Assembly: GCA_038874475.1 (NCBI GenBank)
Contig: JAVZCJ010000002.1
Span: 349,417 to 413,416 of the forward strand
DNA length: 64,000 nt
Source: Nitrososphaerota archaeon
GTDB taxonomy: Archaea; Thermoproteota; Nitrososphaeria_A; Caldarchaeales; JAVZCJ01
Reading direction: 5' to 3'
Shown here: positions 45,613-54,447 of the stretch, piece by piece
Layout of the letters: the number at the start of each line of letters is the position of its first letter
Position numbering within the stretch: position 1 is the first letter of the stretch
Translations under genes and position numbers: made by a program
Notes under the pieces: model-generated
What the model was told of the DNA's origin: nothing
The model's input: the letters and a program-made list of their open reading frames with translations, nothing else
Database searches by the model: none

Positions 45613-46446
45613 ATGAAGAACTATTTAAGAAAAAGTATGGATAAAAAAGTTATTCTAGGAGAAATGACTTGGATTGAAGCTAAGGAAATGTTTAAAAAAG
45701 CTAAAGTAGCCATTGTAGTTACAGGAAGTACTGAACAACATGGCCCACATTTACCATTACAACACGATTTGCTTTCAGCATTGTATGTAGCAAAAAAAGC
45801 TGCAGAAGAAATATATCCAAATGCTATAGTTTGTGTTCCAACAACAATAGGTGCATCTCCTTTCCATATGGATTTTCCTGGAACATTAAGTTTTAGATAT
45901 GAAATTTTTATAGAAATTTTATTGGATGTTTGTAGAAGTATAAAGCATCATGGAATGAAAAATGTGATTTTCCTTAATGGTCATGGAGGAAATGGACCAG
46001 CATTACATATAGCTGCAAGAAGAGCTAAAGAAGAATTAGGAATGAAAGCAATATGGATGAATTATTGGGATTTAGTTCCAAGGGAACTTTGTATAAAAAT
46101 TTTTGGTGATAAGATATCACTACCAGGACATGCAGGAGAATATGAAACATCTACAGCTTTATTTACTCATCCTGAACTTGTAAATCTAAAAGCATATGAA
46201 GAATTTAAAGATAAATCTTTTCCTGAACTGGAGAAAGCTAAAAAAATCGCATCATATAATAAATTTAGTAAAGTAGATCCAAGCGGATATGCAATGTATA
46301 ATGCTACCATGGATGTTTCTGAAATTGCTACAAGTGGAGTTTTGTTTGAAGGAGGAAATCCTTTAAATGCAAAAGCTGAAAAAGGGAAAGAGATCATAGA
46401 AAAAGCTATTGAAAATTTAATAGAAATGATTAAAGATATTTTTTAA
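45613..46446 (+). CDS. Creatininase family protein (creatinine amidohydrolase-like)
   Basis: A 277-residue metal hydrolase. The metal ligands are in TGSTEQHGPHLPLQHDLL (about 37-54; E, H, D) and NGHGGNGPAL (about 119-128), with the further PGHAGEYETS glutamate. The family includes creatininase, MftE and the riboflavin-pathway hydrolase ArfB. ArfB members are common in archaea, so a role in FAPy hydrolysis is possible, but no flavin gene is adjacent. AAAGG precedes the ATG. Confidence 0.85.
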   Translation: MKNYLRKSMDKKVILGEMTWIEAKEMFKKAKVAIVVTGSTEQHGPHLPLQHDLLSALYVAKKAAEEIYPNAIVCVPTTIGASPFHMDFPGTLSFRYEIFIEILLDVCRSIKHHGMKNVIFLNGHGGNGPALHIAARRAKEELGMKAIWMNYWDLVPRELCIKIFGDKISLPGHAGEYETSTALFTHPELVNLKAYEEFKDKSFPELEKAKKIASYNKFSKVDPSGYAMYNATMDVSEIATSGVLFEGGNPLNAKAEKGKEIIEKAIENLIEMIKDIF

Positions 46447-46504
46447 ACTATTAGAATTTGCAATTTGAGAATTATGAGTAATTTTTAAATAAAATGAAAA
46501 ATTT

Positions 46505-46762
46505 CTATAATAATATTACGGATGTACCTAATGCTTGCCCAGGTAAACCTTTTTTAAAACGTACTCTAACAACTCCTTTATTTCCATGAGGAGAAATTAT
46601 TTTTCCAGTTATATTTTTGTTCCATACAACTTTCCTTCCAATTAAAGCAATTGCATCTTTTCTTGAATTGCATGAATCGAATTTTATTAAATATTCATAA
46701 TTTTTTTGAAATTTTGAGCCTCTTCTATAATTTAAGATAACTCCTTTAGAAATTTGCTTCAT
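46505..46762 (-). CDS. rpl35ae: Ribosomal protein L35Ae (eL33)
   Basis: An 85-residue protein matching archaeal and eukaryal L35Ae. The signature IGRKVVWNKNITGKIISPHGNKGVVRVRFKKGLP (parts at about residues 41-74) covers the translation-protein-like beta barrel. It belongs to the large ribosomal subunit. The gene has a good ribosome binding site (GAGGTG) before the ATG and is unlinked to other ribosomal genes here, as is usual for this protein. Confidence 0.93.
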   Translation of the reverse strand: MKQISKGVILNYRRGSKFQKNYEYLIKFDSCNSRKDAIALIGRKVVWNKNITGKIISPHGNKGVVRVRFKKGLPGQALGTSVILL

Positions 46763-46854
46763 TTTAAAGCACCTCTTTTTTAAAAAAAGGAATTTTGTAA
46801 TTCTATTTTTTATTTAATTCATTGAATTAAATGTTTAATATAAATTTTTAATTT

Positions 46855-47751
46855 CTAATATATTGGAATTCCATTTTTAGGATCTTTTGTAGCTTTAAAG
46901 AATTCTTCCATTATTTTCTTAGTTATTGGACCAGGTTTTCCATTTCCAATAATTCTTCCATTAACTTCAGATATTGGAGTAACTTCAGCTGCTGTACCTG
47001 TAAAGAATACCTCATCAGCTGTAAATAATTCATATGGAGTTATATCTTTCTCGATTACTTGATATCCAAGTTTATTAAGAATTTCTATAACCACTCCTCT
47101 TGTTATTCCAGGAAGTATTCCGGCTTTATTCATTGTTGTAAAAACTTTTCCATTTTTTACGATAAATATATTTTCTCCAACACCTTCACTTATGCAACCA
47201 TCTTCAGAAAGAAATACAGCTTCATCAACACCTGCATTATTAGCTTCGATTTTAGCTAATACACTATTTAGATAATTTAAAGATTTTATTTCATGAGATG
47301 TAGCATCAACCCTATCTCTTCTAACCCATTGAATAATAACTCTAATTCCTTTCTCTCTAGCTTCAACTCCATGCAGCGTTCCCCATGGTTGAGTGATAAT
47401 CACAATAGTTGGTTTAGGGCATTTTCTAGGATCTAAACCTAAATCTCCTATGCCCCTAGTAACTATAAGTCTAATGTATGCTTCTTTTAAATTATTTTTT
47501 CTAAGAGTTTCTAAAACCATTTCAATTATTTCTTCTTTAGTATATGGAATGTTAATCATTAAAACTTTTGCTGAATTGAAAAGCCTATCTATATGCTCTT
47601 TAAGTTTGAAAACTATTCCATTATAAGCTCTTATTCCTTCGAATACTCCATCTCCATAAAGAAAACCATGGTCATAAACAGAAATTTTTGCTTCAGATTT
47701 TGGATAGAATTTTCCATCTATAAATACTAATAATTCCCTCTCTGAAGACAT
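46855..47751 (-). CDS. ilvE: Branched-chain amino acid aminotransferase
   Basis: A 298-residue fold IV PLP aminotransferase. The PLP lysine is K156 in [19 protein letters not shown], and FEGIRAYNG (38-46), EGVGENIF and GILPGITRG mark the pocket. It exchanges amino groups between Val, Leu or Ile and 2-oxoglutarate. It lies upstream of L35Ae and downstream of pyrD, all on the minus strand, but the gap of about 45 nt from pyrD leaves operon membership open. Confidence 0.93.
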   Translation of the reverse strand: MSSERELLVFIDGKFYPKSEAKISVYDHGFLYGDGVFEGIRAYNGIVFKLKEHIDRLFNSAKVLMINIPYTKEEIIEMVLETLRKNNLKEAYIRLIVTRGIGDLGLDPRKCPKPTIVIITQPWGTLHGVEAREKGIRVIIQWVRRDRVDATSHEIKSLNYLNSVLAKIEANNAGVDEAVFLSEDGCISEGVGENIFIVKNGKVFTTMNKAGILPGITRGVVIEILNKLGYQVIEKDITPYELFTADEVFFTGTAAEVTPISEVNGRIIGNGKPGPITKKIMEEFFKATKDPKNGIPIY

Positions 47752-47797
47752 AATTTTATTTTAATTTGAAATAAAATAAAGTTTTCTATAGAATAAT

Positions 47798-48712
47798 TTA
47801 TTTTTTATGAGCTAAACCAATTATTTCATTAATATTACTAAAACCATTTTTTTTAAGATAGTTTCTTAATCCATTATTAATTTCTTTAAAGATTTCTATA
47901 CCTTTAATAGCAATAGCAGAACCTATTTGAATTGCGCTTGCTCCAGCTAAAATAAATTCTATAGCATCATTCCAATCTTCAATTCCACCAACTCCAATAA
48001 TTGGTATTTTAACAGTTTCATATAATTCATAAACGCATCTAATAGCTATTGGATGTATAGCAGGCCCAGATAAACCACCAAAAATATTAGAAAGGATTGG
48101 TTTAAAAGAATGAATATCTATAGCCATAGCTTTAATAGTATTTATTGCCACAATTGCATCTGCTCCAGCTTTTTCAATCATTATTGTAACATCTTTTAAA
48201 TTATCCATTAAGCCAATTTTTACAAATACAGGTATTTTTATTTCCTTTTTTAATTCTTTAATGATATTGTATACAAGTTCTGGATCTTGCCCTATTTCAA
48301 AACCATGTTTTTCAACATGAGGACAAGAAAGATTTAATTCTATAGCATTTGCCCCAGCTTTTTCTACTTTTAAACCCATTTCTTTAAATTCATTTAAATT
48401 TTCACCGGCTAAACTAACTATAATTGGAACATTACTTTCTTTAGCAATTGGGAGCTCTTCTTTAAGAAATTCTTCATATCCTTGATTTGCAAGTCCAATA
48501 GCATTTATGAATCCACATTTTACACCAATTATAACAGGATTTTGATAACCATTCCTAGGTTTATATGTTAAACTTTTAGTCACAACTGCTCCTGCACCTC
48601 CTTCTAAAGCAACTTTTTTTAATAATGACCCGCTTACACCAAGTATTCCTGAAGCAAGCATCGTCGGATTCTTTAATTTAAGAGAGCTAATATTGGTCAT
48701 AAGTTCTGACAT
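47798..48712 (-). CDS. pyrD: Dihydroorotate dehydrogenase, class 1B catalytic subunit
   Basis: About 304 residues. It carries the class 1 catalytic cysteine in ELNLSCPHVEKHG and the FMN-binding parts VVTKSLT and GVGGIEDW, with GASAIQIGSA for the phosphate. It oxidises dihydroorotate to orotate, and in 1B enzymes the electrons pass to NAD via PyrK, encoded here. The frame opens 11 codons earlier, but GGTGGGG at 48718-48724 is the ribosome binding site and supports ATG at 48712; it overlaps the pyrC stop by about 26 nt. Confidence 0.93.
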   Translation of the reverse strand: MSELMTNISSLKLKNPTMLASGILGVSGSLLKKVALEGGAGAVVTKSLTYKPRNGYQNPVIIGVKCGFINAIGLANQGYEEFLKEELPIAKESNVPIIVSLAGENLNEFKEMGLKVEKAGANAIELNLSCPHVEKHGFEIGQDPELVYNIIKELKKEIKIPVFVKIGLMDNLKDVTIMIEKAGADAIVAINTIKAMAIDIHSFKPILSNIFGGLSGPAIHPIAIRCVYELYETVKIPIIGVGGIEDWNDAIEFILAGASAIQIGSAIAIKGIEIFKEINNGLRNYLKKNGFSNINEIIGLAHKK

Positions 48713-49994
48713 TTTTACCCCACCCAATAAAATCAAATACTTCATTATTAAGCATTATTGTTTTCCCTCTCACAATAGTTGCAATAGGTTTACCTTTAAT
48801 TTTCCAATTATTAAATGGACTATATTTAGCCCTACTTTCAAAATATTCTGCTTTTATTTCTTCTTCATGCTTCATATCTACTATAGTTATATTTCCATAA
48901 TATCCTTCTTTAATTAATCCTACTTTTTTTATATTTAAAAGTTTAGCAGGATTTATTGAAAATAATTCAATAAATCTTTCAAGACTTACTTCATTCTTAT
49001 TCACAAGTGTAAGTAATAAAGGAACAGTAGTTTCTAATCCTGGAAAACCAGCTGGGGCTTCTTCATAAGGTTTCATTTTCTCATTAAAAGAATGAGGAGC
49101 ATGATCTGAAGAAACGATATCTATAACTCCATTTTTTAAGCTTTTTAATAAATATAAACAATCACTCATTTTTCTAAGGGGTGGATGAACTTTAGCAAAA
49201 CTTCCTAAAAACCTAATACTAGTTTCATCTAGAAAAATATAATGTGGACAAGTATCTATTGTTACATTAGTATAACCATTAAATCTATGCTTTTCAATAA
49301 TTTTTACACTAATAGCTGAAGATACGTGAGTTATATGAAGATGAAAACCATGCTTTTTAGAAATTTCTAAGAAATCTTTTACAGCTGAAATTTCTGCTTC
49401 GACAGGTCTATCGAAAAAACTGCTTCCCGAACCTTTAAAAAATATTGGATTTTCAGCATGAACAATTATAGGAATACTTTTTTCAAACGCAAAAGAAAAA
49501 ACTTTTTCAATAATTTTATTATTTTTATTAAAATAATAGTCTTCATACGAATAAATTTTAATTCCAGAACATAGCTTAGTTACTTCATTTCCTAAATCAT
49601 TTTCATTATTTGGAAAACCATAATAAAAAGCATAATCAATTAATGCCTTCGAATCTGCTAAATTGTTTTTATCTATAAGATTTTTAATATTATTTGTTTT
49701 AGGTTTTGTATTAGGCATATCTGCAACAATTGTATATCCACCTTTAGCAGCTGCTCTTGTTCCACTAATAAAATCTTCTTTATAGCTATAATCTAAATCT
49801 CTTAAATGTGCATGAATATCTATTAAACCTGGAAGTATAATAATATTTTCATGAGCACTAAAATCTACTTTTTCAGAAACAGTTTGATTAATTTCTCCAA
49901 CAACTACTTTTGCTATTTTCTCATCCTCGATTAATATCGATCCCTTAATTATTTTCTCTCCTGTATGAATTTTACCTTTTATAATTAAACTCAT
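48687..49994 (-). CDS. pyrC: Dihydroorotase
   Basis: A 435-residue type I dihydroorotase of the amidohydrolase superfamily. Metal ligands: H61 and H63 in DIHAHLRD, then HAEN (about 178), HITHVSS (about 221) and the Asp in SSDHAPHS (about 304). It cyclises carbamoyl aspartate to dihydroorotate. It starts immediately downstream of pyrK with a 4-nt overlap (ATGA) and overlaps pyrD, so K-C-D is one operon. Confidence 0.94.
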   Translation of the reverse strand: MSLIIKGKIHTGEKIIKGSILIEDEKIAKVVVGEINQTVSEKVDFSAHENIIILPGLIDIHAHLRDLDYSYKEDFISGTRAAAKGGYTIVADMPNTKPKTNNIKNLIDKNNLADSKALIDYAFYYGFPNNENDLGNEVTKLCSGIKIYSYEDYYFNKNNKIIEKVFSFAFEKSIPIIVHAENPIFFKGSGSSFFDRPVEAEISAVKDFLEISKKHGFHLHITHVSSAISVKIIEKHRFNGYTNVTIDTCPHYIFLDETSIRFLGSFAKVHPPLRKMSDCLYLLKSLKNGVIDIVSSDHAPHSFNEKMKPYEEAPAGFPGLETTVPLLLTLVNKNEVSLERFIELFSINPAKLLNIKKVGLIKEGYYGNITIVDMKHEEEIKAEYFESRAKYSPFNNWKIKGKPIATIVRGKTIMLNNEVFDFIGWGKNVRTYDQY

Positions 49995-50842
49995 TTATCA
50001 ATTCTCACCTTTGAACCGGATTGGCTTCTAGTTTCTTTTCCAAAAAATGTTTTTTCTAATATTTTACCATTGAAAACTGGCCCATCTAAACATACTCTAA
50101 GCCCTAAAGGTTCTAAAACGCATGAGCCACATATGCCAAAACCACATTTCATATATCTTTCTAAGCATGCTTGAACATTAATTTTATTTTTCAAAGCAAT
50201 TTCAACAATTTTTGCCATCATTTTTTCAGGGCCGCATGTTAAAATTTCATATTCTTCATCTTTCAAGAAATCGCTCATTAAATTTTTAAATAAATCTGTA
50301 ACAACTCCTTTATAACCAATTGAACCATCTTCAGTTGCAATATAATAAGGAATTTCTAAATCTTCAATTTCTTTAATAAATAATAAATCTGATTTTGTTT
50401 CTGCTCCAATTATATAAATTGCTTTACTATTATATTCTAAAATTTTTTTAATAGCATAAACTAAAGGAGCAACTCCATATCCTCCACCAATTGTAACATA
50501 GAATGAATTAGATTTTAAATTAAATCCATTACCATATGGACCTCGATAAAAAATTTTCTCATCAATTTTAACTTCATTTAATAAAGAAGTTGTTAATCCA
50601 ACATTTGCTATAGTTAATCTAACAATTCCATTTTTAAAATCTGAAATACTAATAGGAATTTCTTCAGCTCCTGGAAGCCAAACCATTAAAAATTGTCCTG
50701 GAATTGGAGGAGAAGTTATATTTGTTTCTATATATAAAGATTTTATTTTTCTTGCTTCATTTACTATTTTTTTAACTCTAGCTATTTTAAATGAGTACTT
50801 ATAATATGGATCAAGATCATTATTAAAAAAATTTTCTATCAT
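49991..50842 (-). CDS. pyrK: Dihydroorotate dehydrogenase electron transfer subunit
   Basis: A 283-residue flavo-iron-sulphur protein of the ferredoxin reductase family. FAD- and NAD-binding parts are RGPYGNGF (100-107), GGGYGVAPL and CGPEKMM. The [2Fe-2S] cysteines are C233, C238, C241 and C251. It passes electrons from PyrD to NAD+. It begins the K-C-D operon with GAGGTTGA before the ATG. A near-perfect palindrome lies about 90 nt upstream (50931-50954). Confidence 0.94.
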   Translation of the reverse strand: MIENFFNNDLDPYYKYSFKIARVKKIVNEARKIKSLYIETNITSPPIPGQFLMVWLPGAEEIPISISDFKNGIVRLTIANVGLTTSLLNEVKIDEKIFYRGPYGNGFNLKSNSFYVTIGGGYGVAPLVYAIKKILEYNSKAIYIIGAETKSDLLFIKEIEDLEIPYYIATEDGSIGYKGVVTDLFKNLMSDFLKDEEYEILTCGPEKMMAKIVEIALKNKINVQACLERYMKCGFGICGSCVLEPLGLRVCLDGPVFNGKILEKTFFGKETRSQSGSKVRIDK

Positions 50843-50930
50843 AATTCAACCTCTTTTTCCTGTAAATATTTTTGCAGCCAAGTTCGAATTATAATATAAA
50901 TCATCTCCTTCATTTGAGAAAACAATCAGC

Positions 50931-50954
50931 AAGTAATGGTTTAAACCACTACTT
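50931..50954. promoter_or_regulatory. 24-bp palindrome, operator-like
   Basis: AAGTA-a-TGGTTTAAACCA-c-TACTT: the two halves mirror each other at 22 of 24 positions, with a central GGTTTAAACC. It lies 89 nt upstream of pyrK and 378 nt upstream of the amino-acid transporter operon. Symmetry of this size usually reflects binding by a dimeric regulator. The regulator and the target operon are not known. Confidence 0.45.
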
Positions 50955-51206
50955 AAGCCTTTTCTAAGCTTAAATTTATTATTTTTCCTTATTCCATTAT
51001 AAAAATATTAGATTTTTACCTATAGAAAAGTTAAGTTTTTGATTATTCATTAACATTAGAAAGTATCTTAGAATTCAAAGACGCCTTTCTTTTTATAGAT
51101 TTTAAAGAAAATTTCATATTATTATTTATTTTAAGATTAATTATTCGTCGAATATATAATGTGAAATTTATGATAAAGATCTTGATTAATTCTATCATCT
51201 ATAGTT

Positions 51207-51280
51207 TTCTTTTATTTTTCAATATTTTTATAAAAGAATCTTAATCTATTCTTTTATTTTTCTTTATTTTTATAAATGAT
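51207..51280 (+). repeat. Direct repeat, 32-nt units with a 42-nt period
   Basis: TTCTTTTATTTTTCAATATTTTTATAAA-type unit at 51207-51238 recurs at 51249-51280 as TTCTTTTATTTTTCTTTATTTTTATAAA-type, nearly identical over 28 bases. Each copy contains a TATA-like TTTTTATAAA. Possibly tandem promoters or regulator sites upstream of the amino-acid transporter operon; simple AT-rich duplication is also possible. Confidence 0.45.
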
Positions 51281-51300
51281 TTTTAAATTTTTACGAAAGA

Positions 51301-51308
51301 TTTAAATA
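51301..51308 (+). promoter_or_regulatory. TATA box of a leaderless promoter
   Basis: TTTAAATA is centred about 27 nt before the ATG at 51332, with a purine-rich GAAAGA just upstream as BRE. No ribosome binding site lies before that ATG. This spacing puts the transcript start at or next to the start codon, so the mRNA of the amino-acid transporter operon is probably leaderless. Confidence 0.5.
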
Positions 51309-51331
51309 TTACTCTTAAAGCATTTAAATGC

Positions 51332-52165
51332 ATGAAAACGGGTAAAAGTGTAAAAATTGTATGGCTTGCAGTAGCACTAATTGTAGGCATTATCATAGGT
51401 GCTGTTGGATACTATGTTGCATCACTCTTTATAGCTCCACAAAAAACACCATCTCTTGTAGATACAATTAAAAGTAGAGGAAAGCTAATAGTAGGAACCA
51501 GCGCTGATTGGCCACCATTTGAATATATTGATGCGCAAGGTAATGTTGCTGGAATAGACATTGCTTTAGCTAAAAAAATAGCTGAAGCACTTAATGTTAA
51601 ATTAGAAATTAAGGATATGAAGTTCGCAGCTCTTATAGAAGCTTTAAAAGGTGGACAAATAGATCTTATATTAGCTGATATGCATCATACAGCAGAAAGA
51701 GAAAAAGAAGTTGATTTTTCAAAAGGATATTATGTTGCTTATGATGCTGCTATTGTTATGTTAAAGGACAAAACAAGTCAATTTGTAGATGTCCCATCGC
51801 TTTATGGTAAAAACATTGGTGTTCAACTTGGAACTATTCAAGAAGAGTGGGCTAATACCAACTTAAAAGACAAAGCTAATATAATATCTTACGATAGAGT
51901 ATATCCTGAAATGGTTATGACTCTTAAGAGAGGCGACCTTGATGCAATAGTTGTTGGCGACATAATAGCATCAGTCTTAGTAAGAAGAGACCCAAATTTG
52001 GTAGTAGTAAAGCGTATTGGTAGCCTTAGTGGAGCAGTTGTAGCTGTGCCTCAAGGTGCGGAAGATCTTAAATACATAGTTAATAAAGTTATTGAGGACC
52101 TCATTAAGTCAGGAGAAATGGAACAAATATTCCAAGAAGAAATTAGTAAATGGCTTGGAGAGTAA
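51332..52165 (+). CDS. Amino-acid ABC transporter substrate-binding protein
   Basis: A 277-residue SBP_bac_3 protein. The N-terminus is a membrane anchor (about 8-31), followed by GKLIVGTSADWPPFEYID (about 50-67) and GIDIALAKKIAEAL, the family signature, and the KEVDFSKGYY hinge. Ligand is a polar amino acid, exact type not known. It opens an operon with permease and ATPase genes. Confidence 0.92.
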   Translation: MKTGKSVKIVWLAVALIVGIIIGAVGYYVASLFIAPQKTPSLVDTIKSRGKLIVGTSADWPPFEYIDAQGNVAGIDIALAKKIAEALNVKLEIKDMKFAALIEALKGGQIDLILADMHHTAEREKEVDFSKGYYVAYDAAIVMLKDKTSQFVDVPSLYGKNIGVQLGTIQEEWANTNLKDKANIISYDRVYPEMVMTLKRGDLDAIVVGDIIASVLVRRDPNLVVVKRIGSLSGAVVAVPQGAEDLKYIVNKVIEDLIKSGEMEQIFQEEISKWLGE

Positions 52166-52175
52166 ATAAGCATAG

Positions 52176-52853
52176 GTGCAAGCATTGGACCTAAATCAAC
52201 TTTTTTTTAATATTATTCCTTATATAGCTGAAGGCATACCTGTCACACTTCAACTAACAATATTTTCATTTACTTTAGGTCTAGCTTTAGGTATTATTCT
52301 GGCTGCAGCCAGGATTTTTGCAGTAAGTCTAATATCAGGAATAGCACGTATATACATAGAGTTTTTCAGAGGTACGCCACTGCTTGTTCAATTGTTTTTT
52401 ATTTATTTTGGTTTACCAGCAGCTGGTATTAAATTAGATGCATTTACAGCTTCAGTTCTTGCAATAGGTTTAAATAGTGCTGCATATCAAGCTGAGATTC
52501 TTAGATCAGCAATTAAGGGAATACCTGAAGAACAATTTTTATCAGCCGAATCTCTTGGAATGAGTACTGGGGAAATGTATAGATTCATCATTTTACCTCA
52601 AGCTATAAGAGTAGCTACTCCTGCTTTAGTTAATGAGTTTGTAGCTCTTGTTAAATATACTTCTTTAGCTTCGATAATAGGTGTTGCAGAACTGCTTAGA
52701 AAAACTGAATATATGGTAGCATTTACATTCAGTCCTGAGATATATCTCGTAGCGGCTATGTTTTATCTTGCTATATGTTTACCATCATCTCAAATCTCAA
52801 AAATTCTAGAACATAAATATGCTATTCCAGGATACAAAAGGACCCTAGTATGA
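52176..52853 (+). CDS. Amino-acid ABC transporter permease
   Basis: A 225-residue HisMQ-type permease. EFFRGTPLLVQLFFIYFGLP (parts at about 63-81) and the EAA loop in AESLGMSTGEMYRFIILPQAIR (about 127-148) are diagnostic. The start is either GTG at 52176 or TTG at 52185; AGGTG at 52174-52178 lies six bases before the TTG, which may be the true start (222 residues). It overlaps the ATPase gene by four bases. Confidence 0.92.
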   Translation: MQALDLNQLFFNIIPYIAEGIPVTLQLTIFSFTLGLALGIILAAARIFAVSLISGIARIYIEFFRGTPLLVQLFFIYFGLPAAGIKLDAFTASVLAIGLNSAAYQAEILRSAIKGIPEEQFLSAESLGMSTGEMYRFIILPQAIRVATPALVNEFVALVKYTSLASIIGVAELLRKTEYMVAFTFSPEIYLVAAMFYLAICLPSSQISKILEHKYAIPGYKRTLV

Positions 52854-53596
52854 GTGAAAAAATTCTTACTATTAAAGAACTTAGAGCAGGATATGGTAAA
52901 GTAGAAGTATTAAGAGGGGTTAATTTAGAAGTTAATAAAGGAGAGAAAATAGTAATAATTGGACCTAGTGGATCAGGTAAAAGTACATTACTTAAATGTA
53001 TACCTATGCTTGTAAAACCATGGTCTGGTGAAATTATTTTTAATGATAAAGTTGTAACAAACGATCCCAGCTCTCTTAAAGAAATTAGAACAAAAATTGG
53101 ATTTGTTTTTCAGCAATATAGTCTCTTTCCACATATGAATTTATTAAGAAATGTTGCATTACCATTAGAGTTAGGTAAAGACTTAAAGAAGAAAGATGCT
53201 GAGAATATAGCTCTATCTATCTTGAGTCGTTTAGGATTAAGTGATTTAGCGTTTAAATATCCACTTGAGCTTTCAGGTGGACAACAACAGCGAGCAGCAA
53301 TAGCAAGAGCTTTAGCAATAGATCCGATATTGCTTCTATTAGATGAACCAACTTCTGCTCTTGATCCAGAACTTAGGTATGAAGTAGTTGAAACACTATA
53401 TGATGTTGCAAAGCAAGGTAGATCAATGATTATAGTTACTCATGAAATAGATTTTGCTGAAGCTGCTGCTGATAGAGTTATATTCATTGAAGGGGGAGTA
53501 ATAGTTGAAGAAGGAGATGCTAGAGAAATACTTAAGAAGCCAAAGATAACAAGAACAGAAAAATTCCTCAGGAAACTTAAGAGCCCTATCAAATGA
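52850..53596 (+). CDS. Amino-acid ABC transporter ATPase, GlnQ type
   Basis: A 248-residue ATPase: Walker A GPSGSGKST (about 38-46), signature LSGGQQQR (about 140-147), Walker B LLLLDEPTSALD (about 159-170), H-loop THEID. Together with the two upstream products it makes a complete importer. Overlap with the permease stop (ATGA) shows coupled translation. The operon sits inside the pyr cluster on the opposite strand and converges on pyrI. Confidence 0.95.
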   Translation: MSEKILTIKELRAGYGKVEVLRGVNLEVNKGEKIVIIGPSGSGKSTLLKCIPMLVKPWSGEIIFNDKVVTNDPSSLKEIRTKIGFVFQQYSLFPHMNLLRNVALPLELGKDLKKKDAENIALSILSRLGLSDLAFKYPLELSGGQQQRAAIARALAIDPILLLLDEPTSALDPELRYEVVETLYDVAKQGRSMIIVTHEIDFAEAAADRVIFIEGGVIVEEGDAREILKKPKITRTEKFLRKLKSPIK

Positions 53597-53746
53597 AATT
53601 GTAAATTCAAATTTTATCATGTCTATTTTTCCTAATACTATAATGATTAATCTTACTTCTCAATAATTCTTTTATTATTTCTTAAACCTTTTTTTATTAT
53701 ACTATTTATCAAAAAATGTAAGTTAACTTCATTGAGAGCTAAAGAG

Positions 53747-54220
53747 TTACTCAAATTGTTTTATTATATCTTCTTGTAAAAGATATCTTTCACAATATTC
53801 ACATAAAAGTATTATAGGATTTTTAGAAATTAATTTAAATGATGAAATAATAGATTCTCTTTCTTGATTTGTTATACATGTAGGATTAATACATTTTACA
53901 ATATTTTTAATTTTATCAGGAAGTGTTACTTTCTCCTTTTTTATTACTTTATAATCTCTAATAATATTTATTGTTGCATTTGGAGCTATTAAAGCAATTT
54001 TATTAATTTCTTCCGGAGCTATTTCACGATTTTCAATTTTAACAATATCCTTTTTTCCAAGTTTTTTACTTTCAACATTCATTACTATTGCAATCCTATT
54101 TCCTTCGAGACCTTTTATACCCATAATACGTAAAACATTTAATGCTTGACCAGCTGGAATATGGTCAATTACTGTCCCGTCTCTTATTTTTCTAACAACA
54201 AGTTCTTCTGACAATCCCAT
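53747..54220 (-). CDS. pyrI: Aspartate carbamoyltransferase regulatory chain
   Basis: A 157-residue chain. The N-terminal allosteric domain has the nucleotide-site pattern [20 protein letters not shown] (about 15-34) and the C-terminal domain a zinc site with four Cys: KCINPTC (about 109-115) and LCEYC (about 137-141). It binds the catalytic trimer and mediates CTP/ATP control. It is separated from pyrB by 227 nt, more than the usual tight pyrB-pyrI junction. Confidence 0.95.
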   Translation of the reverse strand: MGLSEELVVRKIRDGTVIDHIPAGQALNVLRIMGIKGLEGNRIAIVMNVESKKLGKKDIVKIENREIAPEEINKIALIAPNATINIIRDYKVIKKEKVTLPDKIKNIVKCINPTCITNQERESIISSFKLISKNPIILLCEYCERYLLQEDIIKQFE

Positions 54221-54447
54221 ATTTATCCATTAATAATAAAATATTAAAACTCTTAAATTTTTATAAAATTGAATAGTAACTGAAGATTACCGAATTATTG
54301 ATTATTTATAAATTAAAATTTCTATAAAATAAAATCAAGAAGGAATTTAATAAAATCCATTTTTAGAAAAAAGGTTCTCCATAAATTAAGAATAGAATTT
54401 AAAATCAGATTTAATAAAAAATGGAAATATTAGACTTAATTAAGTAT

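Larger units (their letters stand above)
50843..51331. other. 489-nt intergenic region, divergent control region
   Basis: No open reading frame of note. It separates pyrK (minus) from the amino-acid transporter operon (plus) and contains three structures listed separately: a 24-bp palindrome at 50931-50954, a direct repeat with a 42-nt period at 51207-51280, and a TATA box at 51301-51308. A smaller odd palindrome TATTCG-T-CGAATA sits at 51142-51154. Two TATA-like TTTTTATAAA elements occur inside the repeat. Confidence 0.7.

Noticed and set aside
51142..51154. Odd palindrome TATTCG-T-CGAATA
   Set aside because: Only 13 bp; chance is plausible in an AT-rich region, so it is mentioned but not called a site.
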